Below, one piece after another: positions 17,538 through 25,891 of a stretch of DNA of 32,435 nt. Numbering within the stretch: position 1 is the first letter of the stretch; the number at the start of each line of letters is the position of its first letter. This stretch comes from Actinomycetes bacterium. Lineage in GTDB: Bacteria > Actinomycetota > Acidimicrobiia > Acidimicrobiales > Acidimicrobiaceae. The notes under the pieces were generated by a model. That model did no database searches. It had not been told where the DNA came from and saw nothing but the letters and a program-made list of their open reading frames with translations. The position numbers were made by a program, and so were the translations under genes. The DNA lies in assembly GCA_021803345.1 (NCBI GenBank), contig JAJZLS010000074.1:22259-54693 (forward strand), read 5' to 3'.

Positions 17538-18419
17538 TCATGGTTCCTTGGGATTCTCAGCTTCCATAGCCGAAACAGTCGGCACAGAACCGAGTGACAC
17601 AGCGAAGAACGCTAAAAGCCTAGCCCAGGCATCGCGCGCCGCCTCCTGCCTATAACTGGGACGGGTGTCATTGAAAAATGCATGAGGCGTGTCAGGGTAG
17701 ATTCGCAACTCATAATCTATCCGAGCCTTCTCAAGCTCCTCGGCAAAGCCTCGGAGGCCAGAAACTATATTTGGATCGTTCCGACCGTAGAAACCCCGGA
17801 TCGGACAGCGTATTTTGCTGATCTGATCAGCCGCGGGTGAGGCTCCGTAAAAAATTGCCGCTGCATCGATGTTTGCGTCGCTGCAGGCCAGCTGAGCAGA
17901 GAGTCCCCCACCCATGCAAAATCCAACCGCGCCGATGGCGCGTCCCTCGCATGCTTGATGTGAGCCGAGGAAGCCTACCGCGGAAACAAGCATCTCCAGA
18001 TCACGCGAAGAGGCTCCGCTGGCGCGGCCAAACAGGGCATCCATAGTCTCCGCCACTCTTGGACCCTCCCCGTTTGGCAGTTTGGACAACTCCTTATTGC
18101 GCAATGTCTCGTTGCTCAAGATCGTCATCCAATCAGCTGGCGGAATCGAGTCCATGAACGCCTTAGCCTCATCGATCCTGCCCACTTGGAGGGCTGGTGG
18201 TCTGCCACCCCCAGCAGAATAGAGGTCTGGCGCCAACGCAACATAGCCTGCATTAGCAAAACGTTCAACAATATCTTGAATATGTTGAGCGACACCCCAA
18301 ATCTCCTGAATGACGACAATGGCTGGCATAGGTCCACGAGCGCAAGCTGGCCGCGCCAGGAAAGCAGTGACTTCTCCGGAACTGGTCTCGTAACCAACCC
18401 ATTCTCTTACTAACTCCAT
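17538..18419 (-). CDS. Dienelactone hydrolase family protein (alpha/beta hydrolase)
   Basis: The start is ATG 18419, preceded by AAGGAAGG six bases away. A TTG three bases earlier is less likely. The 293-residue alpha/beta hydrolase carries the dienelactone hydrolase set. Glu39 is in QEIWG. The nucleophile Cys168 is in GFCMGG, with Asp215 in GRNDPNI and His246 in TPHAFFN. The family opens lactones such as carboxymethylenebutenolide in chloroaromatic breakdown. Many members act on other esters or lactones. It is about 50 residues longer than the classical enzyme (about 236), because of an insertion around residues 90-155 and a short C-terminal tail. It follows the MFS exporter by 138 bases in the same direction. 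It may form a detoxification unit with the exporter and MarR. Confidence 0.92.
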   Translation of the reverse strand: MELVREWVGYETSSGEVTAFLARPACARGPMPAIVVIQEIWGVAQHIQDIVERFANAGYVALAPDLYSAGGGRPPALQVGRIDEAKAFMDSIPPADWMTILSNETLRNKELSKLPNGEGPRVAETMDALFGRASGASSRDLEMLVSAVGFLGSHQACEGRAIGAVGFCMGGGLSAQLACSDANIDAAAIFYGASPAADQISKIRCPIRGFYGRNDPNIVSGLRGFAEELEKARIDYELRIYPDTPHAFFNDTRPSYRQEAARDAWARLLAFFAVSLGSVPTVSAMEAENPKEP

Positions 18420-18557
18420 CAAATACCTTCCTTTTAAAATGCTTCCTGGTTATTCCAAAGTCCCGTATTGAACTTAAGATATTTTCAGCGCAGTTCCGCG
18501 GCTCACGGATGCCCACGAGTGCTATTTGAATGTCCGTCCTACCGCGGACTTGAATCC

Positions 18558-20474
18558 CTAGTTCCCAGCGCCTTCACTTTCCCTGCGCACATCTGTATCA
18601 GAACTTCCGATGTTGCTATGCCGCTGTTCATCCAGATTCTCCTTGGCTGTGTCCCGATTCCCATCTGCCGTATTGACGGCGCTATGGCCTGGCTCGTCGT
18701 GGCCAGATGCATCCAAGGAGTTTCCATGCTGCGATCCCCTTAAGGCCGGGGCAATCCCATTTCCAATTGTGGATCCAGCCTCCTCGTGGATAAAGCGCTT
18801 TCCGCGCAATGCGGATGCAATTGCTGCAATCAGGCTCATAGCTGCTGCAAAGGCCAGGACAAGCACCAGCCCGTGTTTAAATGCCGGACTGATCAGGTGG
18901 GGAAAGAATGCCCTGCCGGTGAGAGCCGATCGTTGTGCTGCTGAAAGCTTTGACAGTACACTCGGTCCGAGCAGACTGGCGATCGGGTTGTAGCCCAAAA
19001 ACGCGGCAAATAGATAGCCGAGCGGAGGAAGATGAGAAAGCCCCGTGGCAACACTAGAAGGTACTCCGTGACTCACAAGGCCGCTATACATAGCAGCGGG
19101 CACCTTCTGATTCAGTCCGACAACCATTAAGGAGAAAAAGAGTCCCATGGAAAGCGGCATCCCTGCATTGCCGAAGGTAACACGCATCCCAGATCCCACT
19201 CCGCGCTGCCTGGCTGGAACTGAATTCATTATGGAAGCGGTATTAGGTGAGGCAAACAGACCCATAGCAATCCCACTTGCCAGCATGACTAGAGCAAAGG
19301 GGAAGTAGGAGAAATTGGCTGGAAACGCCATCATTGCCAAATACATCGCTGCTGACAGAAGCATCCCCGCTGTGGCAAAGAGCCTGGCTCCGTAGCGGTC
19401 GGAAAGTTTGCCAGCAATAGGTCCCGCGAGTACAAAACCGCCCATCCAGGGGATCATGTAAATTCCCGACCACAGCGGCGTATCAACGAACGCGTATCCA
19501 TGCTGCGGAAGCCAAATGCCCTGGAACCAAATTATCAGCATGAACTGCATTCCACCGCGGCCGACCGATCCCAGAAACTGTGCAAGGTTGCCAGCCGCAA
19601 ATGCCCGATTGCGAAAAAGACCCAGTTCAAACATGGGATCAGACACCTTCGATTCTATGACAACGAAGGCGACCAGCAACAATATACCAATTATTATCAT
19701 CTCGATTACGAAAGGGTCTCCCCAGCCCGTTAGGGAGTGCCCATACGGCTTAATCCCATAGGTAACGCCGACCAGTAGCATTCCCAAACCTCCGGCAAAA
19801 GCGATGTTCCCGAGCCAGTCAACTTTGGCCCTTATATGGATGCCGATCTCCTTTAGCTTCAAATATGCCCAGACTGTGCCAAAAAGCCCCACTGGGACGT
19901 TTACCAGAAACACCCAGCGCCAACCGACCTGTGAGAGAAGACCGCCGGCCAGGATTCCAAAAAAGCTGCCGAATATTGCCGCCACCATATTCGTGCCCAG
20001 CGCTAATCCCAGCTGTTCCGAAGGAAACGCGTCTGTGATGATCGCGGCCGAATTCGCCATTAGGAGCGCTCCGCCTATCGCTTGAAACATCCTAAGGAAG
20101 ACCAGTTCAAGCGCCCCAGCTGATCCATGGCTCCATACGAGCGACAGCAGAACGGAACCAAGGGTAAAAACGGCAAAGCCAAGATTATACATTCGAACCC
20201 TGCCGAACATGTCTCCTATTCTTCCGACTGTTACGACAAGCACCGCGGTAACAAGCATGTATCCCATGAGAATCCAAAGAAGAAAAGGAAAATTTGCCGG
20301 ATTAAGCGGGTTCAGTTTGATACCACGAAAGATCACTGGAAGGGCGATGATAAGGCTGGTGCCATTCATGGATGCAAGGATGACACCAATGGTGGTATTG
20401 GAGAGAACTAACCACTTGTAGTTTGGCCCGACTTCGCGAGTCCTCTCGGCTGACATCGCAACTCGTATACTCAT
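18558..20474 (-). CDS. MFS transporter, DHA2-like, with long hydrophilic C-terminal tail
   Basis: The 638-residue membrane protein has motif A (GRIGDMFGRVR) at about residues 84-94 and an antiporter segment ending in WRWVFLVNVPVGL. About 14 transmembrane helices are visible. In the first helix the usual DHA2 aspartate motif (LDxTIVNVALP) reads ASMNGTSLIIALP, so the acidic residue is replaced by Asn. After the last helix there is a tail of about 80 residues rich in Asp, Glu, Ser, Asn and His (from around 555), which is unusual for the family. The start is ATG with GGAGG seven bases upstream. It lies 23 bases after the MarR gene, so the regulator and exporter form an operon. Its substrate is probably the MarR ligand or a related toxic compound. 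Confidence 0.92.
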   Translation of the reverse strand: MSIRVAMSAERTREVGPNYKWLVLSNTTIGVILASMNGTSLIIALPVIFRGIKLNPLNPANFPFLLWILMGYMLVTAVLVVTVGRIGDMFGRVRMYNLGFAVFTLGSVLLSLVWSHGSAGALELVFLRMFQAIGGALLMANSAAIITDAFPSEQLGLALGTNMVAAIFGSFFGILAGGLLSQVGWRWVFLVNVPVGLFGTVWAYLKLKEIGIHIRAKVDWLGNIAFAGGLGMLLVGVTYGIKPYGHSLTGWGDPFVIEMIIIGILLLVAFVVIESKVSDPMFELGLFRNRAFAAGNLAQFLGSVGRGGMQFMLIIWFQGIWLPQHGYAFVDTPLWSGIYMIPWMGGFVLAGPIAGKLSDRYGARLFATAGMLLSAAMYLAMMAFPANFSYFPFALVMLASGIAMGLFASPNTASIMNSVPARQRGVGSGMRVTFGNAGMPLSMGLFFSLMVVGLNQKVPAAMYSGLVSHGVPSSVATGLSHLPPLGYLFAAFLGYNPIASLLGPSVLSKLSAAQRSALTGRAFFPHLISPAFKHGLVLVLAFAAAMSLIAAIASALRGKRFIHEEAGSTIGNGIAPALRGSQHGNSLDASGHDEPGHSAVNTADGNRDTAKENLDEQRHSNIGSSDTDVRRESEGAGN

Positions 20475-20497
20475 CGGTTTACCTCCACAATCACTTC

Positions 20498-21016
20498 TTA
20501 TGAAAAAGATCTTCTATCCTGTTTGCTCGCAACCACTTGGTCATCAGCTAAAAGCGTCTCGAGTATTTGAATCGCCTCTAACAATGTTGCTAATTCAGCT
20601 CTACTTAGAGACTGCAAATGCTGAGCAAGTTCACTATTCCCTCGTTCTCTATGATGTTTCAGCACACTCAGTCCCGCGGCAGTAGCGACAAGGTTCACCC
20701 CTCGTCTATCGTTAGGATTGCGTTTTCGCTCGATTAGTCCAGCCTTTTCGAGGTGGTCCGCCAAACGAGTGGCGCCAGACGACGGTAGCTGCTCACAGTC
20801 GGCCAATTCTCCGATGGATATCTCTTTCTGCCTGGCAATCGTTGCAAGCGCGGAGTATAGGGAAATCCCAAGTCCTGGGCTATCATACCGACGCAACTGG
20901 CGACCTAACCGCACCATTACGACTCGCAGACGACCAGCTACAATCCCCGGCTCAATGTGATCTCTCACTTGCGGGGAAGCCTCGGAAGTCTGGATCTGCT
21001 GTCCTCCCTTGGCCAT
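20498..21016 (-). CDS. MarR-family transcriptional regulator
   Basis: The protein has 172 residues from ATG 21016, which is preceded by AGAGGGGG at good spacing. A longer reading frame beginning at 21085 would place the upstream dyad inside the gene and has no ribosome site. The winged helix-turn-helix is clear. ISIGELADCEQLPSSGATRL is the recognition region, and EKAGLIERKRNPNDRRGVNL is the wing with the DxR signature. Helical flanks suit dimerisation. MarR proteins repress their own operon until a phenolic or other small ligand binds. The MFS exporter follows 23 bases later, and a perfect dyad lies 50 bases upstream. Confidence 0.92.
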   Translation of the reverse strand: MAKGGQQIQTSEASPQVRDHIEPGIVAGRLRVVMVRLGRQLRRYDSPGLGISLYSALATIARQKEISIGELADCEQLPSSGATRLADHLEKAGLIERKRNPNDRRGVNLVATAAGLSVLKHHRERGNSELAQHLQSLSRAELATLLEAIQILETLLADDQVVASKQDRRSFS

Positions 21017-21065
21017 AAGGTGCCCCCTCTTCACCCAAAAAACCGGTACAAGCAACCTGTATGAT

Positions 21066-21078
21066 GTACAAAGTGTAC
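21066..21078 (-). promoter_or_regulatory. Candidate MarR operator: GTACA-AAG-TGTAC dyad upstream of marR
   Basis: A perfect inverted repeat with five-base arms (GTACA/TGTAC) and a three-base spacer lies 50 bases before the marR start. Next to it, at 21080-21100, is an AT-rich stretch with TATAAT-like hexamers on both strands. On the minus strand the dyad would sit just downstream of a -10 element, where a MarR dimer would block transcription. The position is right for autorepression, but the arms are short. Confidence 0.5.
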
Positions 21079-21371
21079 GTTGCATATAATATATATTGCG
21101 TAACTACTTCGTCAAGATTTCGCAGAGGAAATTGGCGCGTCAAGTTGCACTGAGCTACATTTCGTTCTGGCATTGGCCGGGCACCCATAGATTGAAACCT
21201 AGCACCGTGTGCCACATGAGTGACTCAATCCTTCTGCCAGGCATTAACCCTATCAACGCCTTACTGAAAGCTGCCAAACTATTGTTGCTGGGCACAAAAC
21301 AGCGAATTGATGTCCCAAAAATAGTAATAGTATTATTTATGTAATTTGATAATTTGTGCGGCAGGTGCGCT

Positions 21372-22040
21372 ATGAGGGCAACTCAACCAGTCGTTACAAT
21401 ATCGGGGGCGTACGGCACCGGAGGCCGCCTGGTGGGGCAAAGGGTGGCTGAAATTCTCGGGGTTAGATTTCTAGATCAATCTATACCCAAACTAGTTGCG
21501 GAAGAACTGGCAGAACAAATAGAAGCCGTAATCGCACTTGAGAATGATTTGACTAGTGGTCTGCACCATTGGATTTCTCTGTTTGCTCCCTTAGCAGCTC
21601 TCTGGGTTGGACCCGTTGGTGCTGAGTCCAGGGAGTACAGGCTGAACTACAAGCAAAGCCTAGAGACGATAGTTAAACGTGAGGCACGACACGGTGCGGT
21701 GATTTTTGGGAGAGGCGCAGCTGTAATATTGCAAGATTTTCCGGAAACTATTCATGTTCGGCTTAATGGTCCGGTACAACGTCGCATTGCCCAGGCGATA
21801 GATGTAGGAGGGCTAGACGAATCGACAGCGTATCGTGCCCAGCGCGAGATCGACTCTGCTCAATCTAGGTATGTCCGCAGGATGTTTCACTGCGATGTGG
21901 AAAATGATCAGCTATATCATTTGGTGATAGATGCCACCACAGTTCCCCTTGCAACATGCGTCGACATCATTGTCAATGCAGTTCGAGGGTGCGAAGAACT
22001 ACGCCAACTCGGGGATGCCGGATTTTCCGAGGCAATTTGA
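21372..22040 (+). CDS. Cytidylate kinase-like family protein
   Basis: From ATG 21372 (AGG six bases upstream) the protein has 222 residues; an in-frame TTG at 21354 is less likely. It resembles the cytidylate kinase-like family (Cytidylate_kin2), P-loop kinases distinct from Cmk. VVTISGAYGTGGRLVGQRVAEILG is split here as VVTISGAYGTGG and RLVGQRVAEILG, followed by VRFLDQSI. The block GAVIFGRGAAVILQDFP and a C-terminal YHLVIDATTVPL segment are typical. The P-loop has GAYGTGGR rather than the usual lysine-containing form, which is also common in this family. The true substrate of these proteins is not established. It diverges from marR across 355 bases and is transcribed towards the MscS gene. 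Confidence 0.85.
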   Translation: MRATQPVVTISGAYGTGGRLVGQRVAEILGVRFLDQSIPKLVAEELAEQIEAVIALENDLTSGLHHWISLFAPLAALWVGPVGAESREYRLNYKQSLETIVKREARHGAVIFGRGAAVILQDFPETIHVRLNGPVQRRIAQAIDVGGLDESTAYRAQREIDSAQSRYVRRMFHCDVENDQLYHLVIDATTVPLATCVDIIVNAVRGCEELRQLGDAGFSEAI

Positions 22041-22728
22041 TTCTCTGGTTCTAAGTGTTTAGCTAATTTGCAAAATGATCTACAATAACTGACTACTTTG
22101 TACTTCGAACGTCAAATACTGTCGGATATGTAAATATTTGTGGCCACTTGACCCTGACCAGGTTCTGCTCAATTGCACAGGCAATAGCTAAGCACGGTAG
22201 CGGTATCCGAGTCCAAAGGCCAACGTAAAGAGACGAACGAATGTATCAGAATCTAGAGTTACCGGAAAAGCGCAGTTTACGGTTGACCCGGGCCTCAGCA
22301 TGCTTAATGATCTATAGACGATAGATATGACTGGCTGGAGTTTGGATCAAATGTTATCCTCTGGAATTTCCTCACCACCTGACCAAATAGTAATACATCC
22401 TCTTTACTTGCCTTTCCAAGACCAAGTCGTTCAGAAATAGCAGAACGAGGAATCAGATCTGCACCTGCAGCAAAAACCATCGTCGTCGATGTCTGAGTTA
22501 ATACTTTTGAGACTAAATGCTTTTGAGACTGGGAGCTGTTACAATCACCCTGGGTTCCTGTTTCCAACAATCTTAGACAGTTCTTAAACGGCTATTATAC
22601 CAGTTCACAGGGCATTATCTCTTTGAAAGCAAACCCGATTTACGTTTGATTTTAGGTAGTTCTAGATTAAACTATCTGGAGCAATTTGCAAGATCCTGCG
22701 AAGTCCACTAATGATGAAAGGACGTGGC
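22041..22728. other. Long intergenic region with one unassigned minus-strand ORF
   Basis: There are 688 bases between the kinase-like and MscS genes. A minus-strand frame at 22570-22304 encodes up to 88 residues from TTG, or about 58 from an internal ATG. It includes ADLIPRSAISERLGLGK. It has no clear ribosome binding site and matches no family I recognise. Its codons are rich in third-position T, unlike the neighbouring genes, so it may be a foreign or decayed gene. CTTTTGAGACT occurs twice in close tandem near 22505-22530. A GTGGCCACTTGACCCTGACC stretch near 22140 made me think of insertion-sequence debris, but I cannot support that. Confidence 0.3.
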
Positions 22729-23652
22729 ATGGCTGATCGCCAAAGTTCGCCTAAAAAACTGCTAGGACCCTGGCTAATTGTATTGATACTGTTTTTATTC
22801 GGTGCAATACTCTTAGTTTTTCTCAATGCTAACGTCAAGTCGACATCTATAAAAAATGAGATCGCTGGACCAGTGCGGGCAATAATTATCCTGGTTGTAG
22901 GTTCGGTAATTGCCAAAATTATTGAATCAAAGGTTCTCACCAAGACACTGACCTCGCTAAAGCCACGGCAAAAAACTCTAGCAGCCTTTGTAATCAGACT
23001 TGTTCTTTATCTGGGCATACTTCTGGCAGTATTCGCCGGGCTCGGAATCGGACTTTCGAGCTTCGTCTTTGGCGGTGCGTTCATTACCGTAATCCTAGGT
23101 TTGGCAGGACAAAGCATCCTGGCCAATCTGCTTGGCGGGATATGGTTAGTACTGTTCCAACCTTTTCAAGTTAGCGACAACATTAGTTTCGTCACCTGGC
23201 AATTCCCAATATTGATGCCCTCTTATCCACATGAGGCAATCAAGCCCACTTATTCGGGTAGAGTCACCGACATAAATCTGATGTACACCATGATCCTTAC
23301 TGACGAGGGGGATCCATTGGTACTGCCCAACGGAATTCTGGCCCAGGCGGCAATCATAAATCGAAGCAGATCGGGTGCCAGAAAAGTTTCGATTCGATTC
23401 GACATTCCAAGCGCTATTGATCCAGAAACGCTTTCCGAAGAACTTTTAGACGACCTTGGTACATGGGATCGACCACCGACGCTCGAACTTACAGACGTCG
23501 GAATAGTCAGTTATTCGGCACGGGTTACGGTATGGAGTCGTGAAACAGAGGAAAGAGTCAAAGACAGAATCCTTCACTCGGCCTGGAAAACAATTGCCAA
23601 ACTAAATGCACTAGAGAAAGAGACAGATACCGAAGTAGCTCCAAAATTATGA
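22729..23652 (+). CDS. MscS-family mechanosensitive ion channel protein
   Basis: The start is taken at the third in-frame ATG (22729), because AAGGA lies six bases before it; ATGs at 22711 and 22714 lack such a site. The 307-residue protein has hydrophobic segments at about 11-32, 50-65 and 87-106. The pore-lining helix (GLAGQSILANLLGGIWLVLF, about 124-143) follows. The soluble beta domain then begins with PFQVSDNI and contains VLPNGILAQAAIINRSR. This is the small-MscS architecture: a heptameric inner-membrane channel that opens under tension to release solutes. The stretch between PFQVSDNI and GRVTDINLMYTM is about 20 residues longer than in E. coli MscS. It appears to be a single-gene unit. 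Confidence 0.9.
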   Translation: MADRQSSPKKLLGPWLIVLILFLFGAILLVFLNANVKSTSIKNEIAGPVRAIIILVVGSVIAKIIESKVLTKTLTSLKPRQKTLAAFVIRLVLYLGILLAVFAGLGIGLSSFVFGGAFITVILGLAGQSILANLLGGIWLVLFQPFQVSDNISFVTWQFPILMPSYPHEAIKPTYSGRVTDINLMYTMILTDEGDPLVLPNGILAQAAIINRSRSGARKVSIRFDIPSAIDPETLSEELLDDLGTWDRPPTLELTDVGIVSYSARVTVWSRETEERVKDRILHSAWKTIAKLNALEKETDTEVAPKL

Positions 23653-24046
23653 ACTAATCTCTTCGGGTCTAGCCATAGGTTCCAAATAACTAAAATTCAC
23701 TACGGCGTTATTGCTTGTAGGTCCACTCAGATTGCAATAAAGCCCTTTGCCTATCCCTTGCCCGCAAACGCCATTCACCGCCCCTGATAATCGCGATACC
23801 TTTTTGTTGACCTGTTCATTGCCCAGGACCGTGGGTGTTATACCGTCAGATAACCACCTAGTATTTTTACAGTTTAACCTGGTATTATGTAGCTGAAGAC
23901 TAGGGAGATTAACTCATATATCACTGACCGTAGTCGCCCGGACGCTAAAAGAAAAAAGCAAATGTAAGCTTAACTAATAGATGAACCTTATTGCCTTGCT
24001 TTTGACCTAATAGCTCAAACTCAACTTTATAGACCACGAGGTGGGC
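23653..24046. other. Intergenic region upstream of the pilus locus
   Basis: There are 394 bases without an ORF between the MscS gene and pilB. They contain a hairpin followed by a T-run (listed separately), which could end transcription from mscS. Downstream, TTGACC at 24002 and TTTATA at 24026 lie 18 bases apart. They resemble promoter hexamers, but they sit so close to pilB that transcription would start at its ribosome site. The promoter of the pilus operon should be in this stretch. I see no tRNA. Confidence 0.35.
23834..23868 (+). terminator. Candidate rho-independent terminator between mscS and pilB
   Basis: GGTGTTAT (23834-23841) can pair with ATAA-C-CACC (23850-23858), giving eight base pairs with one bulged C and an eight-base loop. 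TTTTT follows at 23864-23868. The stem is modest and lies 180 bases after the mscS stop, so the call is tentative. Confidence 0.35.
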
Positions 24047-25891
24047 ATGGTATTTAAAAAGAAAAATGTAAGCAGCTCGGATGCAGAGTTGGAGCAGGGT
24101 GAAAAGACGGCTAGCCATGACCCCAGGTCTTCACTATCAGATATTAAAACTAAGACATCCAGCCTTGCAAAGACTGAACTGACAGACCCCGCTATCAACG
24201 GCGTATCCAAACAGTACGGAGGCAGGTTTGGTGATTACCTTTTAGCTAAAGACAAAATTACTGAAAAGCAGCTCAAAGACGCCCTAGCCGTTCAAGAAGA
24301 ATCCGGCAAAGTTCTTGGCACAGAGCTAATAAATATCGGGGCCCTAAGCGAGAAAGATCTGGATGATGCTCTCGCGGGTTTCTATGGCATGACCATCTTG
24401 AACCTACACAGGGAAAACATAGACCCGGCTGCACTCAGCATGATTCCAGAAGAACTCGCCAGAGAACATATTGCTATTCCCTACCGGATCGATAACGACG
24501 TGCTTAAGGTAGCAGCTGCAAGCCCGAATGAAGAATTGCAGGCAATTCTGTCGCAGGCGTGCGGATGCAAAGTTGAACTTTTGGCAGCACCTGAGAAAGA
24601 TGTTAAATGGGCATTGGACAATAACTACCTGGCTCTTAGCGGGGTGGATAAGCTGGTCCAGGCCTTCGAAGGTACTGAGGGTGCGAGGCGACGCCAAACC
24701 GACCAAGCCAACATTGAAGTCATTCCCAATGACGCACCCATTGTCCAGCTTGTCGACCGGATAATGACCCAAGCTATGAGAATGCGGGCCTCTGATGTGC
24801 ACATTGAGCCTTCTGAAGAGACAGTTCGGATCAGGTTCCGTATCGATGGAGCGCTTCAGGATGTCATCCAACTCCCTGCATCATTGGGACCAGGGCTGGT
24901 CAGCCGGATCAAAATCATGGCCGACATGAACATAGTCGAACGGCGAAGGCCGCAAGATGGACAATTCACAATCAATATCGACTCCAAATCGGTTGACGTC
25001 AGGGTGGCAACTGTGGCAACAATCATGGGCGAAAAATGTGTGATGAGAATACTAAACAAGACCCTTTCGGTACTTCGACTCGACGACCTGGGAATGCCAC
25101 CAGATACTCACGAAGCTTATTCAAAGTTGGTAAGAGCTCCTTTTGGGATGGTTCTCTGTGCAGGACCCACTGGAAGTGGGAAGACCACTACCTTATATGC
25201 CACCCTTAGCGAAATCAGTAATCCGGAACTAAACATCATGACCATAGAAGATCCGGTTGAATACGTATTTCCTACTCTGAATCAGATACAGACCAACGAA
25301 CAGGCTGGACTCACCTTTGCAACCGGACTTAAGTCAATTCTTCGACAGGACCCAGATGTGATTTTGGTAGGGGAAATACGTGATGTTGAAACTACCAGAG
25401 TGGCAGTGCAATCGGCATTGACCGGGCACTTTGTGGTTTCATCAATGCACGCCACTAATGCTGTTTCGGCGCTACACCGTCTGCTTGACATGGGTATTGA
25501 ATCGTTCCTGGTGGCTTCCTCAGTTCTAGCGGTGGTGGGTCAGCGACTTCTAAGAAGAATCTGTCAGTCATGCAAGACGGAATACACGCCGACCGAGGAG
25601 GAGCTTTTATTTTATAAAGAGGGCGGAGGGCCGGAAAAAGAGGTCTTTTACTATGGTGCTGGATGTAACTTCTGTAATCACACTGGATATAAAGATCGGA
25701 TTGGGGTATATGAGTTACTAATAATGACTCCAGAGATCAAACGTCTGATTGTAGGTTGGGCCACCCAGGAGGAACTGCACAACCTGGCAGTAAAGCAGGG
25801 GATGCGCACGCTGCGTCAAGAGGCGATTGACTTGGTTGCCGTGGACATTACCTCAGTGGCTGAAGTAATTCGGAGCGTGTACACACTATGA
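24047..25891 (+). CDS. pilB: Type IV pilus assembly ATPase PilB
   Basis: The start is ATG 24047 with GAGG five bases upstream, rather than GTG six bases earlier. The 614-residue protein has the PilB/GspE layout. A charged N-terminal 50 residues leads to an MshEN-type domain (FGDYLLAKDKITEKQLKDAL, about 61-80). The AAA+-like motor follows with Walker A GPTGSGKT at 373-380, the Asp box IEDPVEY at 400-406, Walker B DPDVILVGEIRD at 435-446 and a His box (SSMHATN). The tetracysteine zinc site is C506xxC509 and C540xxC543. It hydrolyses ATP on the cytoplasmic side of the membrane to drive pilin polymerisation through PilC. Its stop overlaps the pilC start in ATGA. Confidence 0.97.
   Translation: MVFKKKNVSSSDAELEQGEKTASHDPRSSLSDIKTKTSSLAKTELTDPAINGVSKQYGGRFGDYLLAKDKITEKQLKDALAVQEESGKVLGTELINIGALSEKDLDDALAGFYGMTILNLHRENIDPAALSMIPEELAREHIAIPYRIDNDVLKVAAASPNEELQAILSQACGCKVELLAAPEKDVKWALDNNYLALSGVDKLVQAFEGTEGARRRQTDQANIEVIPNDAPIVQLVDRIMTQAMRMRASDVHIEPSEETVRIRFRIDGALQDVIQLPASLGPGLVSRIKIMADMNIVERRRPQDGQFTINIDSKSVDVRVATVATIMGEKCVMRILNKTLSVLRLDDLGMPPDTHEAYSKLVRAPFGMVLCAGPTGSGKTTTLYATLSEISNPELNIMTIEDPVEYVFPTLNQIQTNEQAGLTFATGLKSILRQDPDVILVGEIRDVETTRVAVQSALTGHFVVSSMHATNAVSALHRLLDMGIESFLVASSVLAVVGQRLLRRICQSCKTEYTPTEEELLFYKEGGGPEKEVFYYGAGCNFCNHTGYKDRIGVYELLIMTPEIKRLIVGWATQEELHNLAVKQGMRTLRQEAIDLVAVDITSVAEVIRSVYTL

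Noticed and set aside
18610-18993. Plus-strand ORF of 127 residues within the MFS gene
   Set aside because: It lies antisense to well-supported coding sequence, with a composition that reflects the complementary frame and no ribosome site or family motif.
21017-21085. Longer MarR start at ATG 21085
   Set aside because: It would put the dyad inside the coding region and adds a non-family N-terminus; ATG 21016 has a strong ribosome site.
17201-22099. Shared 12-mer ACTGACTACTTT near 17200 and 22088 as a repeat element
   Set aside because: Dozens of 12-base matches are expected by chance in a window of this length, and the flanks do not match.
22140-22180. GTGGCCACTTGACCCTGACC stretch as an insertion-sequence end
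   Set aside because: It only looked vaguely familiar. There is no transposase, no matching terminal repeat and no target duplication visible.
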